Shown here one piece after another: positions 8,654 to 19,930 of a stretch of DNA of 64,000 nucleotides. The position numbers and the translations under genes are program-made. The notes under the pieces were generated by a model. The model was not told the origin of the DNA and ran no database searches. It saw nothing but the letters and a program-made list of their open reading frames with translations. The stretch's first letter is position 1. Every line of letters begins with the position of its first letter. This stretch comes from Nocardia asteroides. Its GTDB lineage: Bacteria; Actinomycetota; Actinomycetes; Mycobacteriales; Mycobacteriaceae. Location: NCBI RefSeq assembly GCF_021183625.1, contig NZ_CP089214.1, positions 5,828,001 through 5,892,000 on the forward strand, given 5' to 3'.

Positions 8654-10018
8654 TCAGGTGAGGTAGCGGTAGGCCGGGGAGCCGGGGTCGAGCCGCTCGC
8701 AGTTGATCGGCGAGTCGGCGATCCGGCGCAGCAGCGCGTCCAGGCAGTCGGCGGCGCCGAGTTCGATGCCGACCAGCGCGGCGCCGGTCTCCCGGTTGTT
8801 GCGCTTGACGTACTCGAAGACGGTGATGTCGTCGTCCGGGCCGAGCACCTCGTCCAGGAAGCGGCGCAGCGCCCCCGGCTCCTGCGGGAAGTCCACCAGG
8901 AAGTAGTGCTTGAGCCCCTGGTGCACCAGCGAGCGCTCGATGATCTCGTTGTACCGGGAGACGTCGTTGTTGCCGCCGGAGACCAGCACCACCACCGTCG
9001 AGCCGGGCGGCACCGAGATCTCGGCGAGCGCGGCGGTGGCGAGCGCCCCGGCCGGCTCGGCGATGATGCCCTCGTTCTGGTACAGCTCCAGCATGGCGGT
9101 GCAGATCGCGCCCTCGTCGATCTGCATGAGCCCGAAGTCGCCCTGGCCGGTGCCGCCGGCCGGGGCCGCGAGCAGCGGCAGCGAGCCGTGCGAGACCACC
9201 CGCCCGCCGAACTCGGTGACCGCCGCGAACGGCACCGCGCCGATCCGCCGGACGGCGGCGCCGTCCACGAACGGATCGATCTCCGGCAGCGTCACCGGGC
9301 CGCCCGCCACCAGCGCCGCCGTCATCGAGGCCGCGCCCGCGGGCTCGACGCCGAGGATGCCGGTGCGCGGGGAGCGGTCGCGCAGGTAGGTGCCGATCCC
9401 GGCCAGGCAGCCGCCGCCGCCGACCGGAACGATCACCAGGTCGGGCGCGGTGTCGAGCTGGGTCAGGAATTCGGCGGCGATGGTGCCCTGCCCGGCGGCG
9501 GTGCGCGGGTCGTCGAAGGGCGGGACCATGGTGGCCCCGGTGCTCGCCACGTCGTCGGCGGCGGCCGCCGCGGCCGCGTCGAAGTTCTCGCCGACCGCGA
9601 TGAGCTCGACGAACTCGCCGCCGTGCACCCGGATCCGGTCGAGCTTCTGCTTCGGCGTCGTGGTCGGCACGTAGATCCGGCCGCGCACCCGCATGGCCTG
9701 GCAGGCGTAGGCGACGCCCTGCGCGTGGTTGCCCGCGCTCGCGGCGACCACGCCCGCGGCGCGCTCGGCAGCGGTGAGCTGGACCATCAGGTTGTAGGCG
9801 CCGCGCAGCTTGTAGGAGCGGACCGCGGTGAGATCCTCGCGCTTGAGGTAGACCGTCGCACCGGTGAGCGCCGATAGCCGCGGGCTGTGCTGCAGCGGCG
9901 TCGGCTCGATGATGTGCCGAATGCGTTCCGCGGCGCTGTCGATCTCGGCAGCGGTCAGTGCCGGATGCGCGATGGACGTGGGCTCGAGTACCGGAAGCGG
10001 ATTGGACACCCGGTCCAT
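8654..10018 (-). CDS. ilvA: Threonine dehydratase (threonine ammonia-lyase)
   Basis: A 454-aa PLP enzyme converting L-threonine to 2-oxobutanoate, the first step to isoleucine. VYLKREDLTAVRSYKLRGA carries the Schiff-base Lys (about residue 60); SAGNHAQG and the PVGGGGCLAG phosphate loop follow. The C-terminal regulatory domain contains KHYFLVDFPQEPGALRRF and ends in PGSPAYRYL. One segment, around LPLLAAPAGGTGQGDFGLM just before QIDEGAICTAM, is about 20 residues longer than the M. tuberculosis protein as I remember it. The start is the ATG at 10018; no strong ribosome site is seen. Confidence 0.93.
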   Translation of the reverse strand: MDRVSNPLPVLEPTSIAHPALTAAEIDSAAERIRHIIEPTPLQHSPRLSALTGATVYLKREDLTAVRSYKLRGAYNLMVQLTAAERAAGVVAASAGNHAQGVAYACQAMRVRGRIYVPTTTPKQKLDRIRVHGGEFVELIAVGENFDAAAAAAADDVASTGATMVPPFDDPRTAAGQGTIAAEFLTQLDTAPDLVIVPVGGGGCLAGIGTYLRDRSPRTGILGVEPAGAASMTAALVAGGPVTLPEIDPFVDGAAVRRIGAVPFAAVTEFGGRVVSHGSLPLLAAPAGGTGQGDFGLMQIDEGAICTAMLELYQNEGIIAEPAGALATAALAEISVPPGSTVVVLVSGGNNDVSRYNEIIERSLVHQGLKHYFLVDFPQEPGALRRFLDEVLGPDDDITVFEYVKRNNRETGAALVGIELGAADCLDALLRRIADSPINCERLDPGSPAYRYLT

Positions 10019-10071
10019 GGTGCCACCAGGCGCGCGTACCGCGCGCGCCGGGTGGCGGCCGTCCGGGCTGG

Positions 10072-10506
10072 TCAGCGCGGTTCGAGTACGAAAACCGGAA
10101 TTTCCCGGCTGGTCTTCGTCTGGTAGTCGGCGTAGTCCGGCCAGACCGCGACGGCGCGCTCCCACCAGGCGGCCTTCTCGTCGCCGGTCACCTCGCGCGC
10201 GGTGTAGTCCTTGGTCTCGGTGCCGTCGCGCAGTTCGACGTGCGGGTCGGCCTTGATGTTGAAGTACCAGACCGGGTGTTTGGGGGCGCCGCCGAGCGAG
10301 GCCACCACCGCGTACTCGCCGCCGTGCTCGACCCGCATGAGCGGGGTCTTGCGCAGCTTGCCGGATTTGGCGCCGCGGGTGGTCAGCAGGATGACCGGGA
10401 CCCCGCGCAGCGTGGTGGCCTCGGTGCCGCCGGAGTTCTCGTACTGCTCCGCCTGCTCCCGGGCCCAGTCGGACGTGCTCGGTTCGTACTCTCCTGTAAG
10501 AGGCAT
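10072..10506 (-). CDS. Ddn/DUF385-family F420-dependent nitroreductase-like protein
   Basis: A 144-aa single-domain split-barrel protein of the deazaflavin-dependent nitroreductase family. Typical features are the core LRGVPVILLTTRGAKSGKLRKTPLMRVEH and the end HPVWYFNIKADPHVELRDG, both diagnostic of the family. Members use reduced F420 to reduce quinones and nitro compounds. It is encoded just upstream of ilvA on the same strand (gap 53 nt), as in M. tuberculosis (Rv1558-Rv1559, from memory). The start is the ATG at 10506, taken because MPLTGEYEPS is the usual N-terminus of the family. Confidence 0.88.
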   Translation of the reverse strand: MPLTGEYEPSTSDWAREQAEQYENSGGTEATTLRGVPVILLTTRGAKSGKLRKTPLMRVEHGGEYAVVASLGGAPKHPVWYFNIKADPHVELRDGTETKDYTAREVTGDEKAAWWERAVAVWPDYADYQTKTSREIPVFVLEPR

Positions 10507-10569
10507 GCAACCAGTAACTCGCACAACGGGCCGCACTGTTCCCGTGACACACGGAACAGAAAAGTTCGG

Positions 10570-10598
10570 TGGACCGAAAACTTTCGCGCGGTTATGGT
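10570..10598 (+). promoter_or_regulatory. Candidate promoter of the small membrane protein (leaderless)
   Basis: TGGACC (10570-10575) and TATGGT (10593-10598) are 17 bp apart; the ATG at 10605 follows 6 nt after the -10 box. Confidence 0.5.
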
Positions 10599-10604
10599 GA
10601 AGAC

Positions 10605-10829
10605 ATGACAGCGGTGCACCCCGATTCGTCCCTTGCCGAGCGGCCGACGGTCCTGCTCGCCGGGGTACCGTGGCCGGTCTTCAAGCTGGAGGCCCTCGCG
10701 CTCGGCCTGGTCACAATGCTGATCCTGCTGCTGGTCACCGGCTCGCCCGCGGTCGCGGTGCTCGGCGGCGCCGGGCTCGCCGCGGGCCGCTGGGCGCTCG
10801 CCGCGGTGTCACCCCGCCTCCAGCGGTAG
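10605..10829 (+). CDS. Small membrane protein (74 aa), unknown function
   Basis: A 74-aa protein with a polar N-terminus and two predicted transmembrane segments (about residues 28-48 and 49-68), ending in SPRLQR. I do not recognise it. It is divergent from the Ddn-like gene and its 3' end overlaps the convergent LAL regulator by 21 bp. The start choice rests on a -10 box 6 nt upstream; the GGTGAAG just before the ATG could also act as a weak ribosome site. Confidence 0.6.
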   Translation: MTAVHPDSSLAERPTVLLAGVPWPVFKLEALALGLVTMLILLLVTGSPAVAVLGGAGLAAGRWALAAVSPRLQR

Positions 10830-13469
10830 CCCCGCCAGCTCACCGCGCGCCGCCACCCCCAATTTCGGATACGCCTTGTACAGGTGGTGCCCCACCGTGC
10901 GCGGGCTCAGGAAGAGCTGCGCCGCGATCTCCCGGTTGGAGAGCCCGCGGGCGGCCAGCCGGACGATCTGCAGCTCCTGCGGGGTGAGCCGGGCGACCGG
11001 CCCCGGACCGGCCGCCGGTGCCGCGCCGCCGCCGAGCGCCGCGAGCTCGGTGCGCGCCCGAGCCGCCCAGTGCGTCGCGCCCGCCCGTTCGAAAGCCGCC
11101 GCCGCCGGTTCGAGCTGGGCCCGCGCCTCGGTCTTGCGCTTGGCCCTGCGCAGCCACTCGCCGTAGAGCAGCCGGGTGCGGGCCTGCTCCAGCGGGCGCG
11201 CCCCGAGCTCCAGCGCGGCGCGGAAGTGCTGCTCGTCGCCGGTGCGCAGGGCGCGGCAGCGCTGCTCCAGCGCCGCCACCCACGGCTGCCCGCCGCGCCG
11301 GGCCCACTCGGCCAGCCGCTCGACGGCGTCCCCGGCCCGCTCCGGCTCGCCGAGCCGCACCGCCGCCTCCACCACGTCGGGCAGCGCGCGCACCGCCGCC
11401 ACGTGGTGCCGCGTCGGGCCCGCGGTGAGCGCACTGAGCCGGTGCAGGGCGCTCGCCACCCGGCCGAGGCCGAGCTCGAGCATCCCGAGCGCGGCATCGG
11501 CCCAGGTGGCGCCCGGTGCCATGGCCCCGCCGACCGCCGCGACCGCCGCCAGGCACTCCGCCTCGTCGCCGGTGAGCGCGGCGAGGTAGGCGCGGAAGGC
11601 GTGGTGCTGGCTCACCCACTGGCCCAGCCCGGCGTCCCTGGCGATCCGCAGCCCCTCGGCCCCGGCCACCGCCGCCTCGGCAGGGTTGCCACCGAAGAGC
11701 TCGGCCTCGGCCAGGAAGAAGAGCAGCGGCGGGAGCAGCGCGATCCGGCCCTGCTCCCTGCACTCGGCGATCAGCTCGGCGGCCAGCTCGCCGACCTGTT
11801 CGTCCTGCCCGACCACCAGCCCGGCCCCGCACAGCTGCACCAGGTCGCGCGCGCTGTCCGCGCCGAGCCGCCGCGCCGCGGCTGCCGCGTCCCGCAGGTC
11901 GACGGTGTAGGCGGTGCGCAGCGCGGGCAGGACGTAGCCCGCGATCGGCGCGACCGGGTCGCCCTCCGGCAGCGTGAGCTCGGCGAAAGCCGCTGCCACC
12001 GCCGTGATCTCGGGGTCGCCGAGGTACCAGGCCGGATGTGCCGCCTGGATCAGGATGCGGGCGGCGCGGGCGGGTTCGCTGCTCGCCGCGGCGCCGAGCA
12101 GCAGCCGGTGCGCGGCCGCCGGACGCCCCGCGCCGAACTCGGCCAGCCCGCGCACCACGTCCAGCCGGGCCAGCGTGGCCGGGTCCGGCGCGGCCACCGC
12201 CGCCGCGCGCTCGGCGCAGCGGCGGGCGAGGTCGAGCAGCCCGGCCTCGGCGGCGGTCTCCGCGGCGGGCAGCAGCCTGCGTGCCCGCGCCGCGTCGTCG
12301 ACGCTGAGCGCGGCCGCACGCTCGTAGGCGGCGACCGCGCCGTGGTAGCCGCTGCGGCGGCGGGCCCGCTCCGCGGTGTCCGCCAGGGCCGCGGCGACCG
12401 CCTCGTCCGGGCCGGTGGCCGCGGCGGCCAGGTGCCAGGCCCTGATGTCGGCGTTCTCCGGGCCGGTGGCGGCGGCGGCCAGCGCCCGGTGCGCGGCGAG
12501 CCGCTCCGGCAGCGGCGCGCCCCGGTACACCGCCGAGCGCAGCAGCGGGTGCCGGAACACCACGCCCGCGGTGCCGGTGCGGATCAGCCCGGCCCGCTCG
12601 GCCGGGGTCAGGTCCTCCGGCCCCGCCCCCAGCGCCGCCCCGGCGCGCAGCACCGTGCCCAGGTCGGCGGCGTCGGCCGCGGCGGCGACCAGCAGCAGGG
12701 TGCGGGTGGCCGCGGGGAGCGGGGCGACCTGGCCGTGGAAGGCCTGCCGGAGCCGCTGCGGCAGCGGCTGGTCCGGCGCGGCGCCCGGCGTCTCGGCGGC
12801 GAGCAGCGCCGGAAGCTCCAGCAGGGCAAGTGGATTGCCCGCCGACTCGACCAGCGCGCGGTAGCGGACGGCCGGTGCGAGCCCGGAGTGGCCTGCGTCG
12901 AGCAGCGCGGCGGCGACCTCGGGCGGCAGCGCGCCGACCGGGAGCTCGGGCAGCCCCGGCGCGGGGAAGTCGTCGTCGCCCGCCCTGGTGGCGAAGATCA
13001 GGGCGACGCCGTCGGCGTCGAGGCGGCGGGCCGCGAAGAGCAGCGTCTCCGCGGTCGCCCGGTCCAGCCAGTGCGCGTCGTCGACCAGGCAGAGCAGCGG
13101 GCCGTCGGCCGCCTCCTCGGCGAGCAGCGAGAGCACCGCGAGGCCGATCAGCATGCGGTCGGCCGGGTCGTGCTCGGCCAGGCCGAAGGCGCCGTCCAGC
13201 GCCGCGCGCTGGCGTGCCGGGAGCGCGCCGAGGTCGGCGCCGCGGACCAGCAGATGCAGTGCGGCGAAGGGCAGCTCGGCCTCGGACTCGATTCCGGCGC
13301 CGCGCACCGTCGGCAGCCCGGCCGCGGCCGCGTACTCCAGCAGCGCGGTCTTGCCGATGCCCGCCTCGCCGCGCAGCACCAGCGCGCCGCTGCGGCCCGC
13401 CCGCGCCGCGGCGAGCAGGGCGTCGATGCGGGCCAGCTCGGCCGCGCGGCCCAGAAGTGCGGTCGGCAT
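10809..13469 (-). CDS. LAL-type LuxR transcriptional regulator with AAA ATPase domain
   Basis: An 886-aa large ATP-binding LuxR-family regulator. The N-terminus MPTALLGRAAELARID begins the ATPase domain, with Walker A GEAGIGKT (about 41-48) and a Walker B-like LLCLVDDAHWLD (about 125). A long Ala-rich helical (TPR-like) middle follows, then a C-terminal LuxR HTH (LTPQELQIVRLAARGLSNREIAAQLFLS, last 70 residues). TACTTT lies 6 nt before the ATG on this strand, suggesting a leaderless message. The divergent SnoaL-like gene 94 bp away is its likeliest target. Confidence 0.9.
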   Translation of the reverse strand: MPTALLGRAAELARIDALLAAARAGRSGALVLRGEAGIGKTALLEYAAAAGLPTVRGAGIESEAELPFAALHLLVRGADLGALPARQRAALDGAFGLAEHDPADRMLIGLAVLSLLAEEAADGPLLCLVDDAHWLDRATAETLLFAARRLDADGVALIFATRAGDDDFPAPGLPELPVGALPPEVAAALLDAGHSGLAPAVRYRALVESAGNPLALLELPALLAAETPGAAPDQPLPQRLRQAFHGQVAPLPAATRTLLLVAAAADAADLGTVLRAGAALGAGPEDLTPAERAGLIRTGTAGVVFRHPLLRSAVYRGAPLPERLAAHRALAAAATGPENADIRAWHLAAAATGPDEAVAAALADTAERARRRSGYHGAVAAYERAAALSVDDAARARRLLPAAETAAEAGLLDLARRCAERAAAVAAPDPATLARLDVVRGLAEFGAGRPAAAHRLLLGAAASSEPARAARILIQAAHPAWYLGDPEITAVAAAFAELTLPEGDPVAPIAGYVLPALRTAYTVDLRDAAAAARRLGADSARDLVQLCGAGLVVGQDEQVGELAAELIAECREQGRIALLPPLLFFLAEAELFGGNPAEAAVAGAEGLRIARDAGLGQWVSQHHAFRAYLAALTGDEAECLAAVAAVGGAMAPGATWADAALGMLELGLGRVASALHRLSALTAGPTRHHVAAVRALPDVVEAAVRLGEPERAGDAVERLAEWARRGGQPWVAALEQRCRALRTGDEQHFRAALELGARPLEQARTRLLYGEWLRRAKRKTEARAQLEPAAAAFERAGATHWAARARTELAALGGGAAPAAGPGPVARLTPQELQIVRLAARGLSNREIAAQLFLSPRTVGHHLYKAYPKLGVAARGELAGLPLEAG

Positions 13470-13563
13470 CCTCGAAAAGTACCTATAGGCGACCGATTCG
13501 GTGCACCCCCCGCCCGCCATACCGTGGTCCACACACCGAGAAACAGCAGGTAGAGGAGAAATC

Positions 13564-13914
13564 ATGAACGAGATCGCGACGCAGTACCTGGCGGCCTGGA
13601 ACACCACCGACCCGGCCGCCCGCCGGGCGGCGATCGCCAGGGTCTTCACCGCCGACGCCGAATACACCGACCCGCTCATGGCCGTGCGCGGCCACGACGA
13701 GATCGACGCGGGCATCGCCGCCGCCCAGGCGCAGTTCCCCGGCTGGGAGTTCCGGCTGGCAGGCGAGCCGGACGGCCACCACGACCAGGTGCGCTTCACC
13801 TGGGAGCTGGGCCCGGCCGGCGCCGCGCCGGTGGTGATCGGCTTCGACGTCGCCGTGCTGGAGCAGGGCCGGATCGGCGCCGTCTACGGCTTCCTGGACC
13901 AGGTGCCCGCGTAG
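13564..13914 (+). CDS. SnoaL-like / NTF2-fold protein
   Basis: A 116-aa protein of the NTF2-like superfamily. Family traits are YLAAWNTTDPAARRAAIARVF at the start, FTADAEYTDPLMAVRGHDEID and the closing FDVAVLEQGRIGAVYGFLD. Such proteins act as small cyclases or isomerases, or merely bind small ligands; no substrate can be read here. A strong AGAGGAGA ribosome site precedes the ATG, and a TACCGT -10 box at 13520 gives a leader of about 30 nt. The gene is divergent from the LAL regulator, suggesting that the regulator controls it. Confidence 0.85.
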   Translation: MNEIATQYLAAWNTTDPAARRAAIARVFTADAEYTDPLMAVRGHDEIDAGIAAAQAQFPGWEFRLAGEPDGHHDQVRFTWELGPAGAAPVVIGFDVAVLEQGRIGAVYGFLDQVPA

Positions 13915-13946
13915 CTCCCCGTCGAACCCCGAGGAGGTTCCGTCCT

Positions 13947-13965
13947 GCCCCGCAGTACCCGGGGC
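13947..13965. terminator. Weak hairpin between convergent genes
   Basis: GCCCCG (13947-13952) pairs with CGGGGC (13960-13965) around a 7-nt loop, between the stops of the SnoaL-like gene and treY. The stem is only 6 bp. Confidence 0.35.
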
Positions 13966-13976
13966 TGCGCCGGGCC

Positions 13977-16397
13977 TCAGCGCACCAGTAGCGCCACCGG
14001 CAACCGGTCGAAGATCTTCTCGAGGTGGGCCCGCCCCTGGAAGGTCTCGCCGGTGAGCCGGTCGGTCCAGACCCCGGGCGGCAGGTCGAGCACCGTGTCC
14101 GCCCAGCCGGTCTCCTTCAGCTTCACGCTGTGCCTGGTGGCGGCGACCAGCACCTCGGGCAGCCTCCCCGGCTTGCCGCGGCCGTAGCAGATGAGGTGCC
14201 CGGCCTGCTCGCCGATGGCGTGCATCGGCAGGTAGCTGCCGCCGACAAAGCACTCCGGGCGCTCCCGGCGCAGCCACAGCGCGTAGGCGACCACCCACAT
14301 CTTGGCCGCGCCGGTGGGGTCGAGCGGCGGGGTGGTCTCCAGCATCTGCAGCATCCCGGCGCGCACCATGAAATCGACCGGACGCCGGTTGTCCGGGTCG
14401 ACCAGCGAGTCCTCCCAGAGCTCGCAGCCCTGGTAGATGTCGGGGACGCCGGGGCCGCAGAGCTGCAGCAGCTTCTGCGCCAGCGCGTCCGACCAGGCGT
14501 GCGGGGCCAGCTCGTGCACCAGGTCGTTCAGCCCGGAGCCGACCGGCCCGTCGATCACCGCGTCCAGCCAGCGGTGCACCGCCGTCTCGAACTCGGTGTC
14601 CGGGTCCTCCCACGAGGTGCGGGTGCCCGCCTCCCGGATCGCCTTCTCCGCGTACTGGTGGATGCGCTCGCGCAGCCCGGGCACCGACGAGGCCGGGCGG
14701 CCGTCCGCAGGCCAGACCCCGAACATGTTCTGCAGCAGGAAGAGCGCGGTCGCGCCGTCCGGGCTCGGGGTCGCCTCCTGCCAGGCCCGCACCCGGCGCG
14801 CCCAGGTGTTGCCGACCTGCGAGAGCACCCCGATCCGGGCCCTGACGTCCTCGCCGCGCTTGGTGTCGTGGGTGGAGAGCGTGGTCATCGAGGAGGGCCA
14901 GCGCGTGGCCCGCTCGCTGTTGGCCAGGTGGAACTCGTTCACCGAGCGGGCGAACCGCGCCGGGCTGCCGCCCACCTCCTGCAGCGAGATCAGCCGCACC
15001 GCGCGGTAGAACATGGCGTCCTCCACCGCCTTCGCGGTCATCGCCCCGCACACCTGGTCGAACCGGATCTGCGCCTCTCCGTCCCTGGCCAGCGCGGTGA
15101 CCAGCACCTGGAGCGGCGCGGTGAGCTCGGCATTGCGCCGCTCCACCTCCGCGACGACGGCGCCGGTCATCCCGGCCAGCGGGCTGTAGTCGGCCCGGTA
15201 GACCGGCATGAAGGCGAGCACCTCGATGGTGGCGTTGGTCAGCGCCATGGTGTCGAAGCCCGGCGCGTCGGCGTCGTGCTTGATCGCGGCGACCAGCCTG
15301 CGCACCTCGGGGGAGAGGATGGTCTCGGCCACCGCGCGCTTGATCCGGTGCTCGGTCTCGCCGATCCAGGAGCGGTCGCTGCCGTGCCCGGTGAAGCGGC
15401 GGGAGAGCTCGGTGAGCGCGGGCTCGCCCGCCGGGTCGATGAGCACCCCGCCCAGGTCGGCGAGGGCGTCGTAGCCGGTGGTGCCGTCGATCGGCAGCGT
15501 CGGGTCCAGCGGCTCCCGGTTCGCCAGGATCTTCTCGATCAGCAGCAGCCGGTCCGGGCCGAGCAGTTTCCGCAGCCGGTGCAGGTAGCCGATCGGGTCG
15601 GCGAGGCCGTCCGGGTGGTCGATCCGCACGCCGTCGATCAGGTCGTGCTCGCACCACGCCGCCAGCTCCCGGTGCGTGGCCTCGAAGACCTCAGGATCCT
15701 CCTGCCGCACCGCGGCCAGCTCGCTGACCGCGAAGAACCGCCGGTAGGTGCAGACCCCGGACTTCCAGCTCACCAGCCGGTAGTGCTGCTTGTCGTGGAT
15801 GCGCAGCGCGTTGTCGCCGTCGGTGCCGGGCGCGATCGGGAACCGCATGTCGTGCAGGCTGAGCATCGGCTCCGGGCCGGAGCGGTCGACGCCGAGCGCG
15901 GCCGGGTCGTTCTCGCCCTGCAGGACGGGGAGCGCGAGCCGCCCGCCCGCGCCGTTGCCCTGGCTCCAGTCGATGTCGAACCAGTGCGCGTACTGCGACT
16001 CCTTCCCGTGCCGCAGCACGTCCCACCACCACTTGTTCTGCCTCGGGTCGCCGACCCCGACGTGGTTCGGCACCAGGTCGACGATCAGCCCCATGCCCCT
16101 GGTGCGCACCTCGTCGGCGAGCGCCTTGAGCCCGGCCGGGCCGCCGAGCGCCGCCGAGACCGTGGTCGGGTCGGTGACGTCGTAGCCGTGCGTCGAGCCG
16201 CGCACCGCGGTCAGGATGGGCGAGAGGTAGAGGTGCGAGATCCCCAGCTGCTGCAGGTACTCCGCGATGGACCTGGCGTCGGCGAAGGTCAGCGCGTCCG
16301 GCCGGAGTTGCAGCCGGTAGGTGCTGCGCACCGGCCGCCGGGCGGGTTCCCGGCGGCGCGGGGTGGGGTCGGTGGTGTGCGTCGCGGACTCGGTCAT
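13977..16397 (-). CDS. treY: Malto-oligosyltrehalose synthase
   Basis: An 806-aa GH13 isomerase that turns the reducing-end alpha-1,4 bond of maltodextrins into alpha,alpha-1,1, giving maltooligosyl-trehalose for TreZ. STYRLQLRPDALTFADA near the N-terminus, LVDLVPNHVGVGDP (about 100), DGVRIDHPDGLADP carrying the nucleophile Asp (about 245) and LLIEKILANREPL with the acid Glu (about 275) are characteristic. STHDTKRGEDVRARI follows near 505. The C-terminus ends in DRLPVALLVR. The start is the ATG at 16397, 14 nt after the treX stop, so treX-treY form an operon. Confidence 0.93.
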   Translation of the reverse strand: MTESATHTTDPTPRRREPARRPVRSTYRLQLRPDALTFADARSIAEYLQQLGISHLYLSPILTAVRGSTHGYDVTDPTTVSAALGGPAGLKALADEVRTRGMGLIVDLVPNHVGVGDPRQNKWWWDVLRHGKESQYAHWFDIDWSQGNGAGGRLALPVLQGENDPAALGVDRSGPEPMLSLHDMRFPIAPGTDGDNALRIHDKQHYRLVSWKSGVCTYRRFFAVSELAAVRQEDPEVFEATHRELAAWCEHDLIDGVRIDHPDGLADPIGYLHRLRKLLGPDRLLLIEKILANREPLDPTLPIDGTTGYDALADLGGVLIDPAGEPALTELSRRFTGHGSDRSWIGETEHRIKRAVAETILSPEVRRLVAAIKHDADAPGFDTMALTNATIEVLAFMPVYRADYSPLAGMTGAVVAEVERRNAELTAPLQVLVTALARDGEAQIRFDQVCGAMTAKAVEDAMFYRAVRLISLQEVGGSPARFARSVNEFHLANSERATRWPSSMTTLSTHDTKRGEDVRARIGVLSQVGNTWARRVRAWQEATPSPDGATALFLLQNMFGVWPADGRPASSVPGLRERIHQYAEKAIREAGTRTSWEDPDTEFETAVHRWLDAVIDGPVGSGLNDLVHELAPHAWSDALAQKLLQLCGPGVPDIYQGCELWEDSLVDPDNRRPVDFMVRAGMLQMLETTPPLDPTGAAKMWVVAYALWLRRERPECFVGGSYLPMHAIGEQAGHLICYGRGKPGRLPEVLVAATRHSVKLKETGWADTVLDLPPGVWTDRLTGETFQGRAHLEKIFDRLPVALLVR

Positions 16398-16410
16398 GAG
16401 CGTCGGTGCC

Positions 16411-18561
<2,151 letters not shown>

Positions 18562-18568
18562 GGCACCG

Positions 18569-18574
18569 ACAGTA
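18569..18574 (-). promoter_or_regulatory. -10 box of treXY (leaderless)
   Basis: TACTGT on the minus strand, 7 nt before the treX ATG at 18561. No clear -35 box is seen. Confidence 0.45.
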
Positions 18575-18628
18575 GTGGCACCGGGCGGGTCCGGGATGCC
18601 AGGTCGTGACCATCACAGGGGCCGCGGA

Positions 18629-18645
18629 CTTGAACAGCGTTCAAG
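18629..18645. promoter_or_regulatory. BioQ operator upstream of bioA
   Basis: CTTGAACAGCGTTCAAG is a perfect palindrome (7-bp arms, 3-bp centre) matching the sites at 21996, 36256 and 36277. It occupies the spacer of the bioA promoter and ends 1 nt before the -10 box, so a bound repressor would exclude RNA polymerase. Confidence 0.88.
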
Positions 18646-18646
18646 G

Positions 18647-18652
18647 TACCGT
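18647..18652 (+). promoter_or_regulatory. -10 box of bioA (leaderless)
   Basis: TACCGT directly follows the BioQ palindrome, and the bioA ATG at 18659 comes 6 nt later. Confidence 0.6.
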
Positions 18653-18658
18653 GCCGCT

Positions 18659-19930
18659 ATGGACCTCGACCGGCTGATCACGCTCGACGCCGCCCACGTC
18701 TGGCATCCCTACGGTGGCTTTCCGGCGAGTACCGAGCCGCTGCCGGTGGCGTCGGCGTCCGGGGTGCGGCTGCGGCTCGGCGACGGGCGCGAGCTGGTCG
18801 ACGGCATGAGTTCGTGGTGGGCCGCCATCCACGGGTACCGGCATCCGGTGCTGGACGCCGCGCTGCTGGCGCAGGCCGGGAAGATGAGCCACGTCATGTT
18901 CGGCGGCCTCACCAACGAACCGGCCGTTCGCCTGGCCGAGCTGCTGGTTTCGCTGACGCCGGCCGGGCTGGAGAAGGTGTTCCTCTGCGACTCCGGGTCG
19001 GTGTCGGTGGAGGTCGCGGTGAAGATGTGCCTGCAGTACTGGCGGGCCGTCGGCCGCCAGGAGAAGCGGCGCCTGCTCACCTGGCGCGGGGGGTACCACG
19101 GCGACACCTTCACCCCCATGAGCGTCTGCGACCCGGACGGCGGGATGCACTCGCTGTGGACCGACGTGCTGGCCGCGCAGGTGTTCGTCGGGCCGCCGCC
19201 GCGCGAGTACGACCCGGCGTACGTGGCCGCGCTGGACCGGGCGCTCGGCGCGCACGCTCACGAACTCGCCGCTGTCATCGTGGAGCCCGTCGTCCAGGGC
19301 GCGGGCGGCATGCGCTGGCACCATCCCCGCTACCTGAGCGACCTGCGCGCGCTCTGCGACCACCACGGGGTGCTGCTGATCTTCGACGAGATCGCCACCG
19401 GCTTCGGGCGCACCGGGACGCTCTTCGCCGCCGACCGGGCGGGGGTCGCGCCGGATGTGCTGTGCCTCGGCAAAGCGCTGACCGGCGGGTACCTCACCCT
19501 CGCCGCCGCCCTGTGCACCACGCGGATCGCCGAGACGGTGAGTGCCGCGCACGGTGGGCTCATGCACGGGCCGACGTTCATGGGGAACCCGCTGGCCTGT
19601 GCCGTCGCCGTCGCGTCGGTGGAGTTGCTGCTCTCCCGGGATTGGGCGGGCGAGGTCTCCGCGATCTCCGCCGGGTTGCTGGCCGGGCTCGCGCCGCTGG
19701 CGTCGCTGCCGGGGGTGGTGGATGTGCGGGTGCTCGGGGCCATCGGGGTGGTGGAGCTGGAACGTCCGGTGGATATGGCCGCCGCCACCGATGCCGCTGT
19801 GCGCGAGGGGGTTTGGCTGCGGCCGTTCCGGAACCTGGTTTACACGATGCCGCCGTTCATCAGTGCTCCGGAGGAGGTGGCGGCGATCGCGCGGGGGATC
19901 GGCGCGGCGGTGCGGGCGTCCCTGCCGTGA
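18659..19930 (+). CDS. bioA: Adenosylmethionine-8-amino-7-oxononanoate aminotransferase
   Basis: A 423-aa PLP aminotransferase making 7,8-diaminopelargonate in biotin synthesis. HVWHPYGGF at the N-terminus, SGSVSVEVAVKM, WRGGYHGDTFTPMSVCDP, FDEIATGFGRTG and the PLP Lys in LCLGKALTGGYLTLAA (about 278) are all diagnostic of BioA. The ATG at 18659 is chosen because a BioQ palindrome and a TAnnnT box sit immediately before it and there is no ribosome site, implying a leaderless transcript repressed by BioQ. Unlike mycobacteria as I recall them, bioF does not follow directly; about 2.1 kb with four other genes intervenes. Confidence 0.95.
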   Translation: MDLDRLITLDAAHVWHPYGGFPASTEPLPVASASGVRLRLGDGRELVDGMSSWWAAIHGYRHPVLDAALLAQAGKMSHVMFGGLTNEPAVRLAELLVSLTPAGLEKVFLCDSGSVSVEVAVKMCLQYWRAVGRQEKRRLLTWRGGYHGDTFTPMSVCDPDGGMHSLWTDVLAAQVFVGPPPREYDPAYVAALDRALGAHAHELAAVIVEPVVQGAGGMRWHHPRYLSDLRALCDHHGVLLIFDEIATGFGRTGTLFAADRAGVAPDVLCLGKALTGGYLTLAAALCTTRIAETVSAAHGGLMHGPTFMGNPLACAVAVASVELLLSRDWAGEVSAISAGLLAGLAPLASLPGVVDVRVLGAIGVVELERPVDMAAATDAAVREGVWLRPFRNLVYTMPPFISAPEEVAAIARGIGAAVRASLP

